Below, piece by piece: positions 9,376 through 21,260 of a DNA stretch of 64,000 nucleotides (its first letter is position 1; the number at the start of each line of letters is the position of its first letter). The position numbers were made by a program, and so were the translations under genes. Origin of the DNA: Quillaja saponaria (Eukaryota > Streptophyta > Magnoliopsida > Fabales > Quillajaceae). The notes beneath the pieces are model-generated. The model was not told the origin of the DNA. It searched no databases and saw nothing but the letters and a program-made list of their open reading frames with translations. The stretch covers positions 10,540,001-10,604,000 of the forward strand of contig CM055612.1 in assembly GCA_029379385.1 (NCBI GenBank), given 5' to 3'.

Positions 9376-12050
9376 GGGAAATTGGGGAGTTCCAGCTTCC
9401 TTCTTTTCTTGGATCCTTGACTTGGCTGAGATAGTTTTAATTTCTTAGTTCAAGTGATTTAGTTGAAGTTTCCTTTAAGTTAATCTCTATACTTGTTATA
9501 TTGTTTAAAGGATTGGATATAAGGAAGTTAGGAGGAAGAATTAAGGGTTGGAAATAATGGAAAATTGGTTATGTTAATTATTGAATTGTAAAGTTTAAGT
9601 CTTTGAATGATTTGACAACTAACTTTACTTTGAATGTAATAATTGGATTATGAGCGAGGTTAAATTGATGAAATTATGTTGATCAAATTGAGATATATAT
9701 ATATATATATATATATTTATACACATGCTCATGAATTAGAATAAAATATGGTTTCAAGATATTTGATAAAAAGCTTAAAAGAAACTATTTATAACTTTAT
9801 AAGTAAAACTTGGTAAATTTAATTCTTGGTGATTAGTTGTTATTGGAATTTGAATAAAAAGTTCCCAAACAAAAACAAAGAATGGTTGGTTAATGTGGTG
9901 AGTTAAGGATTTGACAAAAGAGGGTAGCAAGTATAAACAAAGGATGTTTAGTTGTGGGGGTGAAGTGCTGTAAATGGGAATTAGGTTGTTTAGAAAGGAT
10001 GCATGGCAGATTTGATAAGTTAGAACAATTTAGTACTTCAAGTGTTTTCGAGATTCAATTAAATTAATAGTTCTAAAAAAAATAGCTTAGGATCTTAAGA
10101 TAATTTATGAAAAGTTTCATAAATTGATTCAAAGTATATTTATCATTAGAGCTGTTGGATTGCGGCTAGGTTCATGCAAGATTTTTGGTGAGCTTCAGTC
10201 AACTTGGAGGATTTTGTAGGGGGTTATAATTTCATTAGCTTAGTACATCTGAATAAGAATTGTTCCTAACATATCAAAGGAAAAATTTGGAGTTTTTCAG
10301 GTTTTAATTCCATTTTATGTATATTTTGGAGGTGTTAGAAGTTACAGTTGTGATTTTCAGGTCCTAATTGAACCTGTTTTGATGTAGCTCATGTTAGGAT
10401 GTCTTAACGAATGAATTAGGAGTTGAGTGCTAAGATGAAATGTTCCTAACATCTTGATAAACTGGACTAGAAATTTTCATAATTTAATTTCTAAGTATGA
10501 GAATTGTACAAGTATTAGAACCTGGGTCTGGTAACCAAAATTTGTACGAGTGCCTTGATTTTGTTCATGTGAGGAATCAAGTAAGTTCAAGGCTGATTTT
10601 AGGAAAAGTTTCTAAATAAGAAAGATAGCTAACTTTCTAAAGTTAATGTTTCAACTTGGTTTTATTAAAATTGGTTAAGTATGTAAGTTGAAAACAAACA
10701 TATATCCATGGGAGGTTGTGAAAATGCCTAAAATGAGTAAACTTTAAATATAAGCATGATACTTAGTGTCTATAAATTTTCGTAGTTAAAAGTTATAACT
10801 TATGAATTAACAAACTAAGCAATACTTGAAAAAGTTTAACTGCAACTTTGGAAGGTATTGTTAAGCCAATGATGTTTGCGAACGCAAGAGGGAGTGACGA
10901 GTGAGATGAGTAAACAGTGTATGCATTATGTGCTCTTTGGTTGCTAGATTATTATATGTAATTGTATGTGTATTTGAATAGATGTGATTTATGAAAAAAA
11001 TATGCATGTGTAGTGTTTCATTGAATTATTTGAATTATCTTTGATGTTGAAATTATTTGTGGTTGATAAGGGCTAACAAAGTAATTTTTTATTCGAGATA
11101 ATTTTTATTTTAGGAATTGAAATCTATGTGCACCTAAGATATTTTGATTCAATATTATAAAATATTATAGTTTTTATAAGTTTTTTATAAAGAATTGAGT
11201 GCTCAATCCCAGTGGGATGAATTATGTACAGGAAATATAATTTATGTGCAGGCAAAAAAAAAAATGTCCAGTGGGAGGATATATGGTTTGCAAGGCTGAG
11301 TTGCTCGGTTGGCCCCTTGTATGCTTGGAGTGTTCTGATTCTTTGGTTCGAATCGTGAATTTTGAGTATTTCAATTACTTTTTCGATCTTATGAATTATA
11401 AGAATTGTGATTTTATGATGATTACAGGTACATACGTATATCGTTGAATCAAGACATGAATGTGGTTACATTAGATTATCTAATTTATATGTGTTCTTTA
11501 TGTTGTGATTGATGCTAGTTCCATTTGGGTATGATTTTCCAGTCACTAAGTCCGTAGAACTCACCACTCTTTTGTTGTTATTTTTTTGAGTAACAAGATC
11601 TCTGTGAACATCAGCAACCGATAATAGACTTGCTGAGAAATTGGTTGCAATGTATTCTTCCCAATCACCTACTTGAAGCCACAGGATGCAAAGTTTACAA
11701 TCATTTTAGGGCTTGGTTTATGAAGTTTGAGTTGTGAGAATATGTATTTAATTGATTTTTCTTTTATGTGGACAAAGCAGAGCTCTCTTGTTGTCTTTGT
11801 TGTTGTTTAGGAGTGTATGTTATTTATATTTATGGGCATGTTTCACCTTAAAAGAAACATCTACCAAAATTTTCAGTAAATGTTAAATGTTCAATAACAA
11901 GTATATGTTTTTAATTTAATTTAGTAAAAAAAAAATTTGGTTTTAAATATAATTGTTCTAGAGTCATATGTATTCAATTATGGTAAACTAAGGGTTACAA
12001 AGGTTTGGTTATCTCCTCCAACCACTCATGCCTTCGTGTAGGGCGTGATA

Positions 12051-14740
12051 GAATGATGGTGAGGAAAATAATAAGAAAGATAGTGAGGATAGTTTGGAGG
12101 GATGTCACTTATATGATAATGATGAGAACGGAGACAATGATTATTTTGACAATAATGTAAACATGGAAGTTGAGGACATTGGTAGAACTGACATGAGTGA
12201 AACTCAGGAAAAAATAAAATAAAATAAAGAATATGAAGACAAGTAGGATTAAGAAAGACCATGTTGGTGAGAGCTCTATACCCGTTCTACCTACCATTGA
12301 TTGGACATTGGTAGAACTGACATAAATGAAACTCATGAAAAAAAAAATTAAAAAAACAATAAGAAGACAAGTAGGAATAAGAAAGACCATATTGGTGAGA
12401 GCTTTGTACCCGTTCTACCTACTATTGATTGCCATCCTTCGAAAGAGGATTATGTGAGTAATGATTTGGAGTCTCCTATAGCTTTAGATGATGAAAGAAA
12501 TAAAAGACCAATTATGAGTTATAGACCTAAAGACATGTGTAAGGAGTACATGTGGAAGGTTGAAACAGAGCTTCACAAACTTGAAGAAGTTTAAGGATGC
12601 AGTCATTAAATAGTCTTGCTAAATGGAAGAGCAATAAAATTTAGGAAAAATGACTCCATCAGATGCATGATTGAATGCAAATAAGGGTGTGGTTAGTGGT
12701 TGCTTTGCAACAAGGTTGGAGGTAAAAGGATTTATGTATTGAAAAGCATGGGACTAGAACCACACATATAACAAGGTTTTCAAAAATACCTTTGCTAACT
12801 TTACAAAGGTTGCAGACACAATTATTGATAGGTGAAAGTGACTTATAAAATGAAGTTGTCTGACATTCAAGATGACATGAAGGAGAAATACAATATTGGG
12901 ATATCAAGGACTGTAGCATACAGGACTAGGTTAAAGGTTGTACAGAAAATTAAAGGGACCCATAGAGAGTAATATTCAAAATTATGGGGCTACTGTGCTG
13001 AATTAAGAAAAAGCAGTCCTGGTACCACTCTTCAAATAAAGTTATGGAGATTATAGCTTGAAGTCATAGCAATATGAATAAACTATATATACGCTTTGAG
13101 GCTTGTAAGAGGGGTTTCTTAGCAACTTGTAGGCCAATAATTGGTATTGATGGATGTCACCTCAAAGGGGAATATGGTGGATAGTTTTTGGTGGTAGTTA
13201 GGATAGACCTTAATAATCAAGACTTCCCCCTTGCATTTGCAGTAGTTGAGTAAGAAACTAAGGACAAGCTGGACTTGGTTTTTAAAGAAGCTGCTTAATG
13301 AGATAAGTGATATTAGGAGCAATAAATGGCTTATCATCTTTGATCAATAAAAGGTAAACATCACACACTTGGTTTTTAAATAATTACATGCATTAAAGGC
13401 ACCCTACTAATACATTTATTCATTTTGCAGGGTATGGTTCATGCACTAGATAATCTTTTAGAAGGGGGTGAACACATGGTTCTGCCTTAGGCATTTGCCT
13501 AACAACTTTAAGGCAAGATATAGTGGCAACACATAACTTAGACGTTTAGTCTATGCTTCAGCAAAGGCACCCTACCACCAACTTTGGGAAATACACATTA
13601 GGTGAAAAGGATTAATTGACATGCATATGACTAGCTCATGGAACATCCTAGTAAGTAGGCACAGTTTCAGTTTCTAACTAAAGTGTGACATGCTGATAAA
13701 CAATATAACATAAGCCTTCAAGAAGACTATCTTGCCCATAAGGGACAAGTTAATAATCAGCATGTTTGAATTTATAAAGGAGTATTTGATGAATAGATTG
13801 GTAAAGGCTGATATGTACAAAGATGATATCATGCCTAAGGTAAAGAGAATACTAGACAAGGAAATTACTCACTCAAACATGTGGAAAGCTAAGTAGGCTA
13901 GAAATGGGAAGTTTGAGACTACTTTCTGGTGGATAAGTTTGAAGTGGACTTAGATTTGTAGGCATGCAACTATAGGTAAAGTTTTTATTTGCTAAATGTA
14001 CTAATTCGATTTGGTTTCTTAAATTAAACTGTTTAAATCCTTTGTCATGTAGGTTTTAGGAACTTATAGGCATGCAATCAGCTGCTTCTACTTCAAATGG
14101 CAAGAACCAGAACAATTTGTTAGTGCATACTATAAGAAGCATGCTTATTTTGATTGCCATGGTCTTCTAGTAGAGCCTATCAATGGAGAGAGCTTATGGC
14201 CATCAGTAGAAGGTGATGACATTCAGCCACCAATGTAGTTGAGAGCACTAAGGAAGCCCAAAAACAAAAAAACTATAAGTCAAGATGAGCCAGAAAGACT
14301 TGGGGAAGAAAGCAACGGCTAGAAAAAAAGGGAACATCTCTCTCAAATGCAGCAAGTGCAACCAGTATGGGCATAACAACAGGACTTGCAAGAATCCAAT
14401 TGCAACACTATGCTAGCAGGACCCAATAAAGCAACACTATGCTACAGAAACCAATCAAGTAACACATGATTCAGAATCCAGCCAAGCAGCACAGAAAGAA
14501 TATCTAGTCAAGCAACACAGGGAGTTAGATGTACATTACCATATGTGGTCATTGAAACAAGAGGTGGAATAGGAAGTGGTAGGCAAGATAGCAGAGGCAG
14601 AGGTCGTAACATTTTCTGGTGGTGTGCAAATTAGAAGAGGAAGAGTAAGGAACTCTAACACAACAAGAAAACCAGTGCACACTAGCCAGGCATCAGTAAG
14701 CAACATTGCAAGCAGTTCAGCTCTAAGTCTTCATCCATGA
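12051..14740 (+). pseudogene. MULE-1 transposase, central and C-terminal parts
   Basis: After the LTR the acidic region continues. A MuDR-type DNA-binding region follows (about 12500-12900), then the start of the DDE core with Cys-x-Pro-Ile-Ile-Gly-Ile-Asp-Gly-Cys-His-Leu-Lys-Gly (13120-13180). A CCHC zinc knuckle, Cys-Ser-Lys-Cys-x4-Gly-His-x4-Cys, lies at 14347-14389. Many in-frame stops and frameshifts break the frame and at least one intron interrupts it (around 13355-13430), so no functional protein can be made. The same core motif appears intact in MULE-2. Confidence 0.8.
12174..12432 (+). repeat. 129-bp tandem duplication within the MULE-1 transposase
   Basis: Units 12174-12302 and 12303-12432 both begin GGACATTGGTAGAACTGACA and share ACCCGTTCTACCTAC near their ends. 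They differ by scattered substitutions and short indels in an A-rich stretch. Confidence 0.85.
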
Positions 14741-14817
14741 AGTCTTTCAATTTGTGGTTTTTTCTTTTTGGTTTTTGGAAAGAGATTAGGATTTGTGAAA
14801 TACTTCGATGACACAAT
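14740..14817 (+). repeat. Short duplicated segment on both sides of solo LTR 2
   Basis: TTTTTGGAAAGAGATTAGGATTTGTGAAATACTTCGATGACACAAT-type sequence (about 14771-14817) recurs at about 17929-17975 beyond the LTR. The LTR target duplication ACAAT lies between the two, so this was a small tandem duplication in MULE-1 that predates the LTR. Confidence 0.7.
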
Positions 14818-15151
14818 TGTTATAATCTGATATTGTAAAGCCGAGTTTTAAATACAATATGTAAATTTCAGTTATAAAATAACAACCACATAAAAAATTA
14901 AATAAATAACAATAAAATTAAATATGTCATAACCAGGTATTTGTAATAGTACATTTTAATGATTATTAAATAAATTCTAATTATACAAGAAAATTATGAT
15001 AACCCAATATGTCTTTATTTTGCTATCAATATTTTAATATACGCTTTGGAGTGTCGTATGTCATTTATTAGGCATTTGAAAAGTAATTAATAATATGTTA
15101 TACATAGTAGTATTAAATGTTATAACCCGATAAAATTAAAGTAAGAGAGTA

Positions 15152-15203
<52 letters not shown>

Positions 15204-17894
15204 GACTTACTCCTCTTCTTATTTCCCTTTTTCTGTGTCTAACTCCATTTTTCCTTCACCTGTTCCACTATGTTTGGCCCCAAGAACTCAACCATACATT
15301 TTGCCAAAGTTGGTGTGAGTGGGTGTGATTTCTTTAGTACTTTCCATAACCACCTTCTAGGTTGTAACCCCTTATTTGTTGGCTGCCAAACTAGATTAAG
15401 GAGCGTTGCTTTTCCTCTGTTTTAGCCAGGTAACCTTCCTTAACAGCTAGCTTTATTACCGTGCTCTTCTTTATTTCCTTGTTCTCTTGTTAGCTTACCT
15501 AGGTCTTAAGAAAATTTCTTGCTTATATCGTTTTCTGCTTCCTCTATTGCCCTGTACACACCTTCCTTTTCTCATATTAACTTGACCTCCTAAAATCTCA
15601 AAGCCTCCTCACTTTGTTTCCATTTTGTGGACTGTGCAGTTAACCATATTACTAATCCTCCTACTTGTTGCTTACTACGAGTTCAGCCTACCTAAGCTTC
15701 TAAGTTCCACAACTTCAACCCTTGTTTTACATTTTAACCGAGAGGAGAGTCCATGTCTGGGCCGTGACAATATAGTTGGGCACCTAGGAGTTTGGAAAGT
15801 GATTTGTCCCAGTTGAGTAAGTGAATGGTTCCCGTTCTTAGTCATGGTCTTTCCCCTGTTTTGGTCGAGTTCATTATTCTTTTTTTTGTCTATATTTTAT
15901 TGTGGACCTTAGTCTTTGCATTTGGAGGTTCCTAATTTTCTTTAGCCGTGGGTGTCCTTTGCGGAGTAGAGTGTGTATGTTGATGAATGAATTGGAGTAA
16001 GGAGGCAGCCAAGCTATATTTTTCCTTTGCCATGAGGTGAAGATGTTATAGGTGTTGAAAATTTTCTAACTAGGTGAGTAAGATCAATTTATTAAAACTA
16101 AACACAGTGAGTAAGGTGCTGTAAAGAACTTAAACACAAGAAATTGAAGGAGTTGTAAGTTTTTAACTAAGGTTTAGAAATTGTAAGCACATGAGGAAGT
16201 TAGTAACATAAGACATTTGGAATTCAATTAGGACAATTTAGAACTTGTGCATTATAGGTTTAGGGAATTCTAATTAATTAGTAATTGAACTTTTTCACGA
16301 GAAGTTGATAGTGAATTAATGAAACTCAATATATGGAGTGGGTGAAATATAAAGACTTGAAAGATTAGGTTGATTACTTTGGAAAATATATGTAGATTAA
16401 TTAGGATTAGTCATGTATTTTAGGTAATTAATAAAATGTTTATAAGAAATTAAATATAAAATACTTATAGAAATTAATTGACATAAGTTTTACATATTAG
16501 ATAGGTAATTGGAAACATAAAATTTAACCATGTTAATGTTAAATTGTAAAAATTGAATTCTTGAATAAATTGAAGTAATAAACTTTACTTTAAATTATTA
16601 GCAAAGTATTTAAGAGGAATTAATTGCAAGGTAGTAAATGCAAAAAAAAAAAAAAAAGGAAGAGAAATTATAGAATTTGTTATATCATGATTACATAAAG
16701 TGACATACGAATTTATTATTTTTTCAGCTCCAAAACATGTCGAGTATATTCTGATACCTTCGCAGACAAGACGAACTAACGAATCACTTCCTTAAACTTG
16801 GTGTGTGGTTAATTGTTCTATTTAGGGACTAGATTATTATGTCTAATTGTATATGTATTTAAATAAAGGTACAAGTGCAATGTTTTAGTGAGTTATTAGA
16901 ATCAAGCTTGTTTGAAATTGTTTGTGATTGATAAGTGCCAACAAATTAAAAATTTTCTGAGAAATGATTTTTATTTTCAGAACTGAGATCTAGGTGCACC
17001 TAGGATATGTTGACTTGAAATTATGAGATATTCTGATTTTGATAAGTGTTTTTAAAATTTGAGTAGCTCAGTCCCGATAGGATGGATTATGTACGAAGAT
17101 TATTCAGTTGTGCAGGTGCGTAAATGCCTGGTGGGGGGTGATACTATTGTGCGGGACTGAATTACTCATTGGCCCTTTGTTTGCTTTGTATGTTATGATT
17201 GCTTTGATTAATTTGTGATCCTATGAATTATGTAAGTTGTGAAGTTATGACGAATACCAAGGTGTACGTGTATTTTGAAGTAGAACATGAACATTGTTAC
17301 ATGATGTTATTCTATCTATTATATTACTTGGGTTAAGTAATGCTAGTACCCTTTTGGTATTATTTTCTTCTAGCTCACTGAGTCCATCTGACTTACCCCT
17401 CTTCTATGGTATTTTTTTTAGTAACAGAATCTCGAGGATGGCTATTACCAATAATGGACCTTGCTGAGTATTTGGTGGCAAAGTAACCCTTAGGAATCTC
17501 AATCTTAGAGTCAATTGGTGAAAATTTGCAATCACACTAGAGTTGTAAAGTGTTTGGTCTTATAATGTGTAATAGTCTAACTAATTGTTATTGTGACAAG
17601 AAACAGATCAGAGCTCCTTATTGTTATTACTCTGGTTGTTGTATAAAAACAGGATTATGTATTTGTATTTTAGGCATGTTCTACTTTATGAGAAATATCT
17701 GCCGAAATTTTCAGTAAATTACTATTTATTTCAAGCAAACAAACTTTTACAACTAACTTTCATTTTAAAAATCTGTACTTTTGTTCATTAGTTTGGTCAA
17801 GAGTCATAGTTGCTTCTTTGTTTTGGAGTCCTGGGTTACGAAAGGTTGGAAATCTATTTGTCCAGCCAGTCATGTCTCCGTGAGGGGTGTGACA
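14818..17894 (+). mobile_element. Solo LTR 2 inside MULE-1
   Basis: Starts TGTTATAATC and ends GGGTGTGACA. It is flanked by the exact 5-bp duplication ACAAT (14813-14817 and 17895-17899). It has the same family and orientation as the LTR at 8339 and the two align along their lengths. The central part differs most and holds a (GT)n tract at 15154-15200. An inner copy of the start motif (TGTTATAACCC at 15118) lies 300 bp inside and could be mistaken for the true end, but only the outer start gives a target duplication. No internal retrotransposon sequence is present. Confidence 0.85.
15154..15200. repeat. (GT)n microsatellite
   Basis: About 23 uninterrupted TG dinucleotides inside solo LTR 2. 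Confidence 0.98.
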
Positions 17895-18479
17895 ACAATT
17901 CAATTTTATTTTATTTTTTCATTTTAGTTTTTGGAAAAGGGATTAGAATTTGTGAAATACTTGATGACACAATGTGATTGTTTGTTTTTGTAATGAATTG
18001 ATGAATGTGATGAATGCTTTTGGAAAAGATTAGAAGATTATATCATGATTATAATGTATGCTTTTGGTCAAGATTCAAATCTGTTTGGATTCAATAATAT
18101 ATGCACATTATTGTCTGTATTGTTTGAATTCAATAATTTGCATACATTATTGACTTTACTGTTTGGATACATTATAGAGAAAGCATACAGTATACAGAAT
18201 AAAGATTATAAGTTTGGACAAGCCAGAAAGCATTGAAAGCATAAACCAATTTTCCCAAAACAACAACTAAAAGCATACAGTATCTAGAAACTTAACAAAT
18301 TAACCATAAACCAATTTTCATTGAAATCTCAAATGGTCAACTACAAAGTAGTAAATTACATCAATCATAATCTTTTGTACAACACAGACTAACCTAGCTT
18401 AAAACACTAACAGACATTACATAAAGAATACACCTAACTACTTAGAAGAACACACAAATACACGCACACAGAACCAAAA

Positions 18480-18990
18480 AACCACATAATATTGTCATTC
18501 TCTTCCATCAATTAACCTTGCCTTCCAACATGAAAATGATTTTCCTCTGCTGTTTTATAAGTTATCTCCCACAGCTAGAAATTTTTTCATCATTCCAAGT
18601 ATAAAAACTACAACAAAACCCCCCTCTGAAAATACACAAATTATGTTAGTCTATTTTCAAGATAATCCTAGCAAAAGCCAAATGCCACATAATTACCAAC
18701 AAACATAGCTCCAAATTTGGATAAGCTTATAATCTTCTACCTGCATTGTGGTCTCAGGCCATATACAACATAGCAAACTCTCCACAATCACAAATTTTGA
18801 CATAGTCATCTACCTGTGAACTGCTAGCACTCCAAATTGTTGAAGATCCACTCACTTCCCTTCTTAAAATGGGGTCCCTACCCTGACATACACTTCTATG
18901 CTTTGAACCCCTAATAATTGCAAATGCAAACAATGAGAAGATGATGGCAAGCATCAAATAACGAATAGCAAAACAACATAGTTTCTCTTC
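18480..18990 (-). pseudogene. GRF-type zinc-finger-like ORF of MULE-1, antisense to the transposase
   Basis: A minus-strand frame (18957 to 18754) encodes a short hydrophobic segment (Leu-Ala-Ile-Ile-Phe-Ser-Leu-Phe-Ala-Phe), then a Ser-rich linker, then Cys-Asp-Cys-Gly-Glu-Phe-Ala. Beyond a stop it continues Asp-His-Asn-Ala-Gly-Arg-Arg-Leu. After a likely intron (acceptor TTTTCAG near 18630) it continues Gly-Phe-Cys-x-x-Phe-Tyr-Thr-Trp-Asn-Asp-Glu. The order CxCG, N-x-GRR, C-x-x-x-x-W-x-D-E is the GRF zinc finger. Several stops make it a relic. It starts close to the inner edge of the right inverted repeat. The function in the element is unknown. Confidence 0.55.
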
Positions 18991-19259
18991 CTTTTAGAGA
19001 TACTAGATTGTTTGATGCTTTAGAAGTTAGCCTAAAGAAAAAAATTGGCCACGTATGATACATATAGGAATCCAGCATGGCGTTCATTAGGCCATGCTGA
19101 TTCTATCACTGAGAGATAAGACGACAGGTTACGGTAAGAACCCAATTGGTGCAAAATTTTAATTTTAGAAAATTTTAGGGATCCAATTGTAATAATTGAA
19201 TGATAACGATCAAAATAAAATCTGACACAAACTACAAGGACTAAATGTGTAATTTAACC
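18975..19259 (-). repeat. Right terminal inverted repeat of MULE-1
   Basis: Inverse of 7062-7345, with the outer end followed by TTTAAAATA, the second copy of the target duplication. Confidence 0.85.
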
Positions 19260-19301
19260 TTTAAAATATTATTGACTATTATAGCAACATACTTTTACAC
19301 A

Positions 19302-20075
19302 ATATTTTAAAAACCAAAACCGGTCGGACCATAGCTAGAATGGCTAGCTAGGAAATTTTAGACCATAGAATTGCTTTGGTGGTCGGATCGTTTAAAACTA
19401 GTGAAAGCCAGAAGAACTAGGAGAACCGAACGACCCGAAATCAGTTTTCATGGTTGCGCCTTTTTCTTTTTTCTTTTTTCTTTTTTCTTTTTTCTTTTTT
19501 CTTTTTTCTTTTTTCTTTTTTCTTTTTTCTTTTTTCTTTTTTCTTTTTCTTTTTGAAATCTAAAATATTAAAATTAAAATATTTTTAAATATTTTAATGG
19601 GTAATACTAATATGCATACATATCCCATAGAGCTAACTCATTTTTTGTTAATTTATTCGGTATTATATGTATTTATAAGGTAAAAAGTTCCAATTTCTCC
19701 TTATGTTTTTACATTTTTATGAAATTTATATTTAGTCTATCTTTTTATTTATTTATATCTATTATTTTCATATCCCAATACATAGATTAAAATAAGATAA
19801 GTGATATTATACATACTAGTAAGCTTGTTTATTTTATTTTTTCTAATAAACTCTTTATGGTTGATTGAGAAATAGAAAAGTAATGGTTGAAAAAAGAAAT
19901 TTTAAAAACGTATAAGATATATAATATGAAATATGGTTAATTATGTATAATATTATATAAATATATTTACGACATCATCTAGTTCGACTATCAACCAGAC
20001 CCTGATTGAACCAATGATCGAGCTCCAAGTAAATTTTTTGAGTCGATCACCGGTTCGATTATTTTAAACAAAGTT
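19302..20075. mobile_element. Small non-autonomous element with CCGGT-containing ends
   Basis: The left end TTTTAAAAACCAAAACCGGT and the right end (rc TTTAAAATAATCGAACCGGT) look like diverged inverted termini. No coding sequence lies inside. The element contains a pure heptamer microsatellite (19459-19553). No clear target duplication was found, so the class is undetermined. Confidence 0.4.
19459..19553. repeat. (CTTTTTT)n heptamer tandem repeat
   Basis: About 13 near-perfect copies of the 7-bp unit CTTTTTT, strongly strand-asymmetric (pyrimidine on the plus strand). Confidence 0.97.
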
Positions 20076-20099
20076 GTCCATCACCTTTAAAAAATGGAA

Positions 20100-21260
20100 A
20101 AAGGCTATTGCCCACCATGATAAATGTCAGTGAAAACTCTACTAGCTCATATATAACTTTTTAGCTGACAGTTCTTGGGATGAGTGACATAAAATATGTC
20201 TCTCCCAAGGAGAGGCAATAAGCAATTTATCAACGGGATCCCTCAGATACTAAATTGACTCAGGTACCAGGTTTTCACCTAAACTAAAAAGATAGCCCAA
20301 GGAGATGACGCATGACTAAACCCATATCCTTACACTTAGGGTGGGTAGCACAAGCTAAGAAGTGCCCAGGCAAAAGCATCTAGACATTCAAGTGGCTAGG
20401 AAGCCAATACAATATCAACAAATCTCGGATTTTCACCTAGAATGCCATGACATCAACAACAATCTCGGCTTGTCACCCATATTGTCAAAGCAAGATATGT
20501 CATTTATTTTAATACAGTTTAAATACAACTGCTTGTTAATATATTTATATAATATTATACATAAATTCAACTCCTATCACAGCAAGCTCGAACTTCTCAA
20601 TTTATAACATGTACGCATAGCATCACAACAGTGATAACACCAACACAACATCACATCAATGATAATACTAGCAAAGCATCACAATAGTGATAGTACTAGA
20701 TTTTTTTGCATAATAATTGCACCCCACAAACGAGGCACACTACCCGAAGTATATATTCCATTTATTTTTAAATACCCGTTCTAATCAAGATTTCTTCAAC
20801 ATCTAGTTCAAATCCCTATGCTCCTTAAACTCGTTTTTGGAGGACTAGTGATAATATCATTTTGTATTATCCAATCATGAGAAGACAAGTGGCATAATGG
20901 TATAATCTTAAATGTAACCGACTCTATCATATCTCATTATGATTATAATTGACGCCATTATAGCTCATTATTTTCATAACAACCGCTATTATCATTCATT
21001 ATTATTGCAATGGACTCCATTATTACTATTATTACGGATGTCATTACTATCATGATTAATACTTAGACATAACTCCTATATAATCAAAACCCCTAAACAA
21101 TACAGATTATCCTCTATAACTCATACTTTTTTTTATATATAGATTTTCAGGTTATTTACTCTAATTATATTGACTTTGGTATCAGAGATTTTGCAGGTCC
21201 CAAGGACCGCTCAGAAGTCACGTGAAAGACATATCAACTAATCAAATTCAGTTTTAACAC
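20100..21260 (+). mobile_element. LTR-retrotransposon remnant, family copy 2 (internal tail, LTR, primer-binding site)
   Basis: 20849 (TGATAATATC) to about 21174 is an LTR-like block matching 5811-6095. It is followed by TTTGGTATCAGAG (21175-21187), a primer-binding site of the initiator Met-tRNA type, and about 80 bp of leader also shared with the first copy. Upstream (20100-20848) is non-coding internal sequence with repeated CTCGGxTTxTCACC motifs and a tandem of about 30 bp (20618-20700) built on CATCACAAxAGTGATA. No gag or pol was recognised. Confidence 0.6.

Larger units (their letters stand above)
8339..12050 (+). mobile_element. Solo LTR 1 (long gypsy-type LTR) inside MULE-1
   Basis: Starts TGTTATAACC and ends GGCGTGATA. 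It is flanked by the exact 5-bp duplication GAATG (8334-8338 and 12051-12055). It aligns end to end with 14818-17894 and, inverted, with 41647-45624. The 3' part shares landmarks such as CCAGTGGGATGAATTATGTA and TTGGCCCCTTGTATGCTT. No gag, pol, primer-binding site or polypurine tract lies between the ends, so it is a single LTR of 3.7 kb. Such long LTRs with these 3' motifs recall Del/Tekay Ty3/gypsy elements (inference). It contains TG and AT microsatellites (about 8597-8612 and 9693-9716) and an insert with two gene fragments (8850-9375). Confidence 0.85.
7062..19259 (+). mobile_element. Mutator-like element 1 (MULE-1), degenerate, interrupted by two solo LTRs
   Basis: The terminal inverted repeats start GGCTAAATTATACATTTGG (7062) and GGTTAAATTACACATTTAG (rc, 19259), and homology extends about 280 bp inward. 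The element is flanked by the perfect 9-bp duplication TTTAAAATA at 7053-7061 and 19260-19268, the length expected of Mutator. It spans 12.2 kb, but two later insertions account for about 6.8 kb, giving an original size near 5.4 kb. It carries a decayed MuDR-type transposase on the plus strand and a GRF-zinc-finger-like ORF on the minus strand at the right end. It is no longer autonomous. Confidence 0.9.

Noticed and set aside
11335..11360. tRNA T-arm-like GGTTCGAATC
   Set aside because: No acceptor stem, D-arm or anticodon arm can be built around it; it lies inside solo LTR 1 and is chance similarity.
15118..15128. TGTTATAACCC as the true start of solo LTR 2
   Set aside because: It matches the family start motif but the flanking bases do not duplicate those after 17894. 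The start at 14818 gives an exact ACAAT duplication.
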